Below are positions 59,170-64,000 of a DNA stretch of 64,000 nt, in pieces. The notes under the pieces are model-generated. The model saw nothing but the letters and a program-made list of their open reading frames with translations. It was not told where the DNA came from and did not search any database. Made by a program: the position numbers and the translations under genes. The stretch comes from an uncultured Clostridia bacterium (GTDB taxonomy: Bacteria > Bacillota > Clostridia > TANB77 > CAG-508). The stretch is taken from contig CAKPAI010000001.1 of NCBI GenBank assembly GCA_934133005.1, positions 124,001-188,000 of the forward strand, given 5' to 3'. Each line of letters begins with the position of its first letter. Position 1 is the first letter of the stretch.

Positions 59170-59367
59170 ATGAAAGTTTTATATTACATTGCTCTTACTC
59201 TTGTAATAATTGGTGCAATTAATTGGCTTCTAATAGGAATATTTAGTTTTGACTTAGTTGCTACAATTTTTGGTAGTATGAGTGTAATAAGTAGAATCAT
59301 TTACGCTTTAGTTGGTGTCTGTGGTCTTATTTCTATTGGTCTATATCCAAAAATAAATGAGTACTAA
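59170..59367 (+). CDS. DUF378 membrane protein
   Basis: 65 residues with two membrane helices: MKVLYYIALTLVIIGAINWLLIGIFSFDLVATIFG and ISRIIYALVGVCGLISIGLY, the full DUF378 pattern (GAINWLxxG...). These small proteins are common in Firmicutes and their function is unknown. ATGGAGGG sits 5 nt before the ATG. It is convergent with the RusA gene, with only 3 bp between the stop codons. Confidence 0.85.
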   Translation: MKVLYYIALTLVIIGAINWLLIGIFSFDLVATIFGSMSVISRIIYALVGVCGLISIGLYPKINEY

Positions 59368-59370
59368 TCT

Positions 59371-59781
59371 TTAGTACTCATTTACTTTTATTTCTATTTT
59401 TTCTTCTTCTCCATATCTTTTTTCAACCATAATTTTACTTACTTGATTATCATCTTTGAATGCAACTTTATTTAATGCATCTAATACAACTTTCCCAATA
59501 TTATCCGCGTCTGGCTTTTTTATAGGACTTATTTTATTTGTAATCATCTCTTCAAACTTTGCTTTACTTGTACTTTTAGGAATTTTCATATATGCAATAA
59601 TTTCTATCGATATTCTTCCATCTAGAATTTGTGCACCCGGATAATTTATGTAAAAATATTGAACAATTAAATTTTCATAATCTTTTGTTTTATTAGGTGT
59701 ATACACTGTTAATGTGTATGTATTTACTCTCGGTCTTTCTTTTCCAACTATCGTTCCAGGTACTTCAAACTTATATTCCAT
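59371..59781 (-). CDS. RusA-family Holliday junction resolvase
   Basis: 136 residues. The conserved acidic motif KPDADNIGKVVLDALNKVAFKDDNQV (about 92-117) holds three Asp residues that coordinate metal in RusA resolvases. Opening YKFEVPGTIVGKERPRVN is normal for the family. RusA resolves Holliday junctions by two symmetric cuts and is usually phage-borne, but chromosomal copies occur in Clostridia. It is translationally coupled to the upstream CmpB-like gene: the stop TAA and start ATG share one A (TAATG). Confidence 0.9.
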   Translation of the reverse strand: MEYKFEVPGTIVGKERPRVNTYTLTVYTPNKTKDYENLIVQYFYINYPGAQILDGRISIEIIAYMKIPKSTSKAKFEEMITNKISPIKKPDADNIGKVVLDALNKVAFKDDNQVSKIMVEKRYGEEEKIEIKVNEY

Positions 59782-60611
59782 TATTTTTCACTTTCCTTCG
59801 TTTTTTCTTCTTTATTTCTTGGTACAATTTTTTCTTTTGCTGATTTTGCTGTTTTAGTAACCTTATGAGCAGTATTTTCAACTTTTCTTGTAATTTCATC
59901 TTTTTGTTCCACTATGTTTTGCTTTATTTCCTTTGTCTTTTTATCTATTTTTGATTTTATAGCAATAAGTGTTGGATATGCTTTTACTAATCTTCTATGT
60001 AATACTGATTTGTTTTCTAAAATTTCCTTTACTTTTGTTGTCATTTCCTCTGTATTGTCTAAATCTTTTCCTGCAATCAACTCTGCTTTTTTTACATATC
60101 TTATTACAAATGTTGATACAATATTGTCTACTATATATATAGAAAATAATATTCCAGAAATCCAATTTAGCCAAACTTCAGGTATTAATTCTAATTTATC
60201 TAACAAAAAAGGATTTGAAACATACATTATAAACAATCCTAATATTCCAAAAGGTATAATTGTTCCTAAACACACTCTTCCATTTAAATTGAATTTTCTT
60301 TGACTATAATCCCACCATCTAGCTTTAAATATATTCTCCATAAAAAAGCTAGTTAAATACTCTAACGTTCCACAAACTAAAATTGCCATTACAAATAAAA
60401 CCCATGGATCATATATATATTTTTTTAGTAGAATAGTTATCAGAATTGCTCCATATCCATATATTGGACAATATGGCCCAATTAAAAAACCTCTATTTAT
60501 AAATCTTTTATATTGAATCAATTTGCATGTCACTTCCATACACCATCCAATAACAGAATATATCATAAATAATAAAAAGTATATTCTAATATCCAATCCC
60601 AATATTTCCAT
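59781..60611 (-). CDS. CmpB-like putative ABC transporter permease (PF06541)
   Basis: 276 residues from the ATG at 60611 (AAAGGAAAAG 6 nt upstream; the TTG at 60629 lies ahead of it). About six membrane helices (residues about 8-180) and the family segments YSVIGWCMEVTCKLIQYKRFINRGFLIGPYCPIYGYGAILI and LEYLTSFFMENIFKARWWDYSQRKFNLNGRVCLG, the PF06541 signature. The C-terminal part (about 180-276) is a Lys-rich helical tail. No ABC ATPase is encoded here, and the family is poorly characterised despite its name. Promoter at 60676-60705 carries a 0A-like core. Confidence 0.85.
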   Translation of the reverse strand: MEILGLDIRIYFLLFMIYSVIGWCMEVTCKLIQYKRFINRGFLIGPYCPIYGYGAILITILLKKYIYDPWVLFVMAILVCGTLEYLTSFFMENIFKARWWDYSQRKFNLNGRVCLGTIIPFGILGLFIMYVSNPFLLDKLELIPEVWLNWISGILFSIYIVDNIVSTFVIRYVKKAELIAGKDLDNTEEMTTKVKEILENKSVLHRRLVKAYPTLIAIKSKIDKKTKEIKQNIVEQKDEITRKVENTAHKVTKTAKSAKEKIVPRNKEEKTKESEK

Positions 60612-60675
60612 TTTTTCTTTTCCTTTCAAAATATCATGGATAGTTTACCACATTCAAGAAAAAAAGAAAAGGCTT

Positions 60676-60705
60676 ATTATAATATATATCAAATTTCGAC
60701 ATCAA
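60676..60705 (-). promoter_or_regulatory. Promoter of the CmpB-like gene with a TGTCGAA motif
   Basis: On the minus strand, TTGATG (60700-60705), 18-bp spacer, TATAAT (60676-60681). TGTCGAA (60695-60701), the 0A-box core, overlaps the -35 edge. Confidence 0.45.
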
Positions 60706-60716
60706 AATTACTTTAA

Positions 60717-60753
60717 ATAAAAAAATACATAAGTATTTTATCTACTTATGTAT
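60717..60753 (-). terminator. Terminator of the HU gene
   Basis: A perfect 11-bp stem ATACATAAGTA / TACTTATGTAT followed on the minus strand by TTTTTTTATT. Confidence 0.85.
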
Positions 60754-60787
60754 CTATATGAATATTCATATTTTATATTAGCTCAAA

Positions 60788-61066
60788 CTATTTGTTGTTT
60801 ACTAAATCTTTTAATGCTTTTCCAGCTTTGAATACTGGTGCTTTTGATGCTGGTATTTTGATTTCTTCCTTAGTTTGTGGATTTCTTCCTTTTCTAGCTG
60901 CTCTTTTTCTAACTTCGAAAGAACCAAATCCAACTAGTTGAACTTTTTCATCTTTCTCTAAAGCTTCTGTTACAACGCTAACGAATGCGTTTAAAGCTGC
61001 TTCAGCATCTTTCTTTGTTGTTCCTGTTTTAGCAGATATAGCTGCGATTAAATCAGATTTGTTCAT
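60788..61066 (-). CDS. hup: HU-type DNA-binding protein
   Basis: 92 residues. The HU core GFGSFEVRKRAARKGRNPQTKEEIKIPASKAPVFKAGKALKDLVN (about 46-90) is almost perfect. It opens MNKSDLIAAISAKTGTTKKDAEAALNAFV. HU wraps and bends DNA and helps compact the nucleoid. GGAGGTAATTTTTAA precedes the ATG. It has its own terminator and stands alone. Confidence 0.96.
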   Translation of the reverse strand: MNKSDLIAAISAKTGTTKKDAEAALNAFVSVVTEALEKDEKVQLVGFGSFEVRKRAARKGRNPQTKEEIKIPASKAPVFKAGKALKDLVNNK

Positions 61067-61276
61067 TTAAAAATTACCTCCTAATAAGATTCTTTATTAT
61101 GTAGTAGAATCTCTCTACTATAAACATTATTCGCCAATATTTGCTAAAATCCTTCTTTTTTTGCTGTTTTTCTTAGAAATATCGTTTTTTTCAGATTTCA
61201 ATCACATTTATGAGTGTGTTTATTGGCTATTTTTTATTATATTCTATCTCCTTTATAATAAATTTATTCATAAATT

Positions 61277-62869
61277 TCATTTAAAATTCAATATTTTTAT
61301 GTCTTTTCTTTTTAATATTCTTAACTTAAAAATCATAAATACATATAGTATTACTGCAATAAAAATTGCAATAATTAGTGCAACATTTCCTCTTACAAAT
61401 TTATCTACATATTTATATATGCCAATTGAAAATATTATCATTGTAAAAGTAGCTATTATAGGTTTTAAAACATAGTCTATAAAATTCATTTTTAAATTTA
61501 TGTACTTTTTAATCTGAATAAATCCAATAAAACTTGTTATTATGTGACATATTACAGTTCCAAATGCAGCTCCTGCAATTCCTCCTAAAATAAAATCGTT
61601 TGGATTTATTTTCACCAGTGTTAAATTTATTGCCAGTTTTGCAAGCACTCCACATAACATCCCTACTAGTGGAATAAAATTTTTTCCAAGACCTTGCAAT
61701 GTTCCTATAATTGTCTGTTCTACTGTTAAAAACACTAAAGATAAACTACTTATTTGCAGTATAAATGCTCCTGAACTTGCATTAGGAAATAACATATTTA
61801 ATATAGGCTTTGCAAATGCAAAAATTCCAACACAGCAAGGCAAACCTATTAAAATATTTACAAGAATAGAAAATGATACTTTATTACTAATACTTTTATA
61901 ATCACCTCTTGCTCTTGCAGATGCAATATTAGGAACTAATGCTGTTGCAAAAGCAATATTAAAGGAAAGCGGCAATGTTACAAGCATATCAATTTTTCCA
62001 CTTAATATACCATATTGAATTTGTGCTTCTTCCCTACTTAAAAAATTCGTAAGTCCTCTTATTATTGTAATTGAATCAATGTTTTTATTTATTGAACCTA
62101 AAACAGCACTTAAAGTCATCGGCATAGCTATTATTAAAATGTCTTTTAATATAGTAATTACTCTGCGTTCTTCTACTTTATTTATATATCTTTTGTAAAA
62201 AATTCTTTCTTCTTTTCTCTCTCTAAAATAAATTTTAAATAGATACATAAGACTTATAAATGTAGAAATAGTTGTAGCAAGATTTGCCCCTGCTGCCATC
62301 ACTTTCGTATTTTTTTCAATAAATATACAAATGCTTTCTACTATAATTATAGAAAAAACCGTTTTAATAATTTGTTCTAATGTCTGTGATTTTGCCATAG
62401 GTTTCATATTTCGGTAGCCATTGAAATAGCCTTTAAATACTGCAATTACTGCTTCAAAAAATACAGATGGAGCTAAAATCATTATTGAAAGTTCTGTTTC
62501 GGGTATTTTTATCCAGTAATTAGCAATTACATGTGCAAACAAAAACAGGAATATAGTTCCAAAAGAACCTATAAAGGAAAGTAAAATAAATGAAACATTA
62601 AATATCTTTTTAGCTCCTCTATAATCTTCTATTGATACTCTTTCTGATATAAGCTTTGCAACAGCATTTGGAATACCAATGCATCCTACTGTAAGTACTA
62701 ACATATATATCTGAAATGCCCCTGCATAAATTGCATTTCCACTATCTCCAAAACCTGGTTTATTTGTTAAATATAATTTATACACAATTCCAAATAGTTT
62801 TATTATCACTTGTGATAGCATAAGTGTAAGTATAGATTGACTAAATGTTTGAGTTTTTTCTTTTAACAT
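61277..62869 (-). CDS. spoVB: SpoVB-family lipid flippase (MOP superfamily)
   Basis: 530 residues with about 14 membrane helices. SILTLMLSQVIIKLFGIVYKLYLTNKPGFGDSGNAIYAGAFQIYMLVLTVGCIGIPNAVAKLISE is the SpoVB opening. FFEAVIAVFKGYFNGYRNMKPMAKSQTLEQIIKTV and the C-terminal helices also fit. SpoVB and MurJ-like relatives move lipid-linked peptidoglycan precursors; SpoVB is needed for cortex synthesis. More than one family member usually exists in a genome, so the sporulation role is likely but not certain. GAGGAGTAAAT precedes the ATG. Confidence 0.85.
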   Translation of the reverse strand: MLKEKTQTFSQSILTLMLSQVIIKLFGIVYKLYLTNKPGFGDSGNAIYAGAFQIYMLVLTVGCIGIPNAVAKLISERVSIEDYRGAKKIFNVSFILLSFIGSFGTIFLFLFAHVIANYWIKIPETELSIMILAPSVFFEAVIAVFKGYFNGYRNMKPMAKSQTLEQIIKTVFSIIIVESICIFIEKNTKVMAAGANLATTISTFISLMYLFKIYFRERKEERIFYKRYINKVEERRVITILKDILIIAMPMTLSAVLGSINKNIDSITIIRGLTNFLSREEAQIQYGILSGKIDMLVTLPLSFNIAFATALVPNIASARARGDYKSISNKVSFSILVNILIGLPCCVGIFAFAKPILNMLFPNASSGAFILQISSLSLVFLTVEQTIIGTLQGLGKNFIPLVGMLCGVLAKLAINLTLVKINPNDFILGGIAGAAFGTVICHIITSFIGFIQIKKYINLKMNFIDYVLKPIIATFTMIIFSIGIYKYVDKFVRGNVALIIAIFIAVILYVFMIFKLRILKRKDIKILNFK

Positions 62870-62954
62870 ATTTACTCCTCTTGTTTTTCTTTAAATCTAT
62901 ATTCAATATCTTTTTTAATATGATAATAAAATCCCACAAATTTACCTAAAACAC

Positions 62955-62983
62955 TTGTATTTTTAGCAAATTTATAGGATAAT
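62955..62983 (+). promoter_or_regulatory. Candidate promoter of the TraG-like gene
   Basis: TTGTAT (62955-62960), 17-bp spacer, GATAAT (62978-62983), 38 bp upstream of the start. Confidence 0.45.
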
Positions 62984-63020
62984 ATATGTGTTAGAAATTT
63001 TGATTGAAAGTGGTGATTTT

Positions 63021-64000
63021 TTGAAATTATTAGATAAATTATTAAAGTATTTAAAAACTGATCGTAATACTTTTTTTACATATATATTAACGCTGATTTC
63101 AATATATATAATAATCGATAGGGTTGTAGAAATGATTATTATGATTTTTACCGGAATCGCAGTTGATTACTGGAGTCCATTAGGTTATACATTTGCTATG
63201 GCATGTCCGGTATTTGCATTTTTATTTTCGTTCTCTTCGAAGTATGCAAGTGATAAGAGTGCAAAACATAAAATATTTGATGTATTTATAGTATCATTTT
63301 ATATAGTCGTAGTTTCTATGTTTGTGCAATGGATGAATCTAACAGGTTGGATGTTATTTTTATCAGTTCCAGCTTTTTCGGACATAGTTACTAATTTCTA
63401 TTCATTAATTAGACCTGCATTTTCTGCAGTAGCTCTTTATATACCTTTAACTACATTCTATGGAGTTATAAAATGGCTTATTACAGGCGTTAATGATTCT
63501 AAAGATATGTCAGATTCAATCGAAGATTATGGTGGAATCAGTTTAGCAGATAAATCAGCTTCTTGGGGAGCTTTCACTTGTGAATTAAAATTTGGTACAG
63601 ATGATGAAAAAGGTAAGACTGTAAAAATAGCTGAAGAAAAAAGATTTTACCCTACACTTATAGCAGGTGTTTCAGGTTCTGGAAAAACTTCTATGTTATT
63701 TGAGCCGATGATTGCTCAAGATATAGATAAAAAATATTTCTTTAAAGAAATATCTAAAGAAATGGGATTTACCGCATTAAAAACAGGTCTTGCAACTTTA
63801 CTTTGCCCATATACAAATGAATATATCAATGAAAATTTCAATTTAAATATGCTTGCTCCAATCGAAAATAAAATTGGAACATACAATACTTATATGAAAA
63901 AACTTATAATTGCTAATAATGGTAACAATTATATTTATAAAAATTTAGGTATTACATATATGACTTCTGATATAGAGTCAATAAATCATATTAAAAAAGT
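63021..64000 (+). CDS. TraG/VirD4-like membrane ATPase, partial (C-terminus beyond window)
   Basis: About 326 codons without a stop, running off the right edge. TTG start behind GGTGA. It opens with about four membrane helices (residues 18-160, e.g. FFTYILTLISIYIIIDRVVEMIIMIF), then a cytoplasmic part with Walker A LIAGVSGSGKTSMLFEP (Lys222). N-terminal membrane anchor plus P-loop and length fit type IV coupling proteins (TraG/VirD4) or related AAA+ ATPases. The Walker B, C-terminal half and any relaxase neighbour are outside the window, so the family is inferred from the half that is seen. Confidence 0.6.
   Translation, partial: MKLLDKLLKYLKTDRNTFFTYILTLISIYIIIDRVVEMIIMIFTGIAVDYWSPLGYTFAMACPVFAFLFSFSSKYASDKSAKHKIFDVFIVSFYIVVVSMFVQWMNLTGWMLFLSVPAFSDIVTNFYSLIRPAFSAVALYIPLTTFYGVIKWLITGVNDSKDMSDSIEDYGGISLADKSASWGAFTCELKFGTDDEKGKTVKIAEEKRFYPTLIAGVSGSGKTSMLFEPMIAQDIDKKYFFKEISKEMGFTALKTGLATLLCPYTNEYINENFNLNMLAPIENKIGTYNTYMKKLIIANNGNNYIYKNLGITYMTSDIESINHIKK

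Noticed and set aside
61161..61475. Plus-strand ORF of 104 codons
   Set aside because: Overlaps the end of spoVB in antisense and has no ribosome site.

Overview
This is a low-GC (roughly 27-30% by eye), gene-dense chromosomal window from an endospore-forming Clostridia-type Firmicute. Evidence: Spo0A (19713-20534), sigma-H (9958-10602), an H-type small acid-soluble spore protein (3471-3644), a dipicolinate synthase A subunit (54335-55168) and a SpoVB-family flippase (61277-62869); monoderm-type pilus genes without an outer-membrane secretin; frequent AGGAGG ribosome sites with TTG/GTG starts; and most genes on the minus strand. There is no rRNA, CRISPR array or recognisable insertion sequence. 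I would not name a genus; an uncultured gut Clostridia is a reasonable guess.

Layout. 1-5.5 kb: tRNA-Thr(CGT), a U32 RNA-modification enzyme, an RNHCP protein, SspH, a CorA channel and small membrane proteins. 5.5-9.7 kb: a signalling island with an AgrC-like GHKL kinase, a possible 15-residue peptide gene, a second Spo0A-like response regulator, an XRE regulator and an ORF6N protein. 9.8-19 kb: tRNA-Thr(GGT), sigH divergent from rqcH, then pgsA-ligA with two unknowns, rpoZ-gmk, and rsmE with a Lys-rich membrane protein. 19-32 kb: a compositionally foreign-looking lipoprotein gene, spo0A, an IMPACT protein and a flavoprotein, the operon trmB-deaminase-response regulator-kinase-WG repeat protein-PLP enzyme, an orphan diaminopentanoate dehydrogenase homologue and a J-domain protein. 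32-44 kb: a compact ProRS with ScpB, surface proteins (SH3/dockerin glucosaminidase and cadherin-like), a two-OB SSB-like protein, metG, a sortase, rsmA and a ROK protein. 44.2-53.3 kb: a complete monoderm type IV pilus operon (pilM-N fusion, pilO, a PilP-like protein, pilin, A24 peptidase, two prepilins, pilB, pilT, pilC). 53.5-64 kb: uppP-dpaA, a TPR protein, pyrophosphatase, an XRE pair, tRNA-Leu(TAA), an orphan MazF-like toxin, RusA with a CmpB-like membrane protein, HU, spoVB, and the start of a TraG/VirD4-like ATPase cut by the window edge.

How it fits together. The sporulation genes (sigH, spo0A, dpaA, sspH, spoVB) are scattered among housekeeping genes, as is usual. The most distinctive locus is 5561-8717: a GHKL sensor kinase, a Spo0A-type output regulator whose predicted recognition helix differs from that of the true Spo0A 12 kb away, a candidate micropeptide between them, and an XRE gene whose promoter overlaps a TGTCGAA motif (the 0A-box core). 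It may be a peptide-sensing circuit that branches from or feeds into sporulation control. The pilus operon is also divergent: the major pilin lacks Glu5 and the peptidase lacks the usual GxGD glycines.
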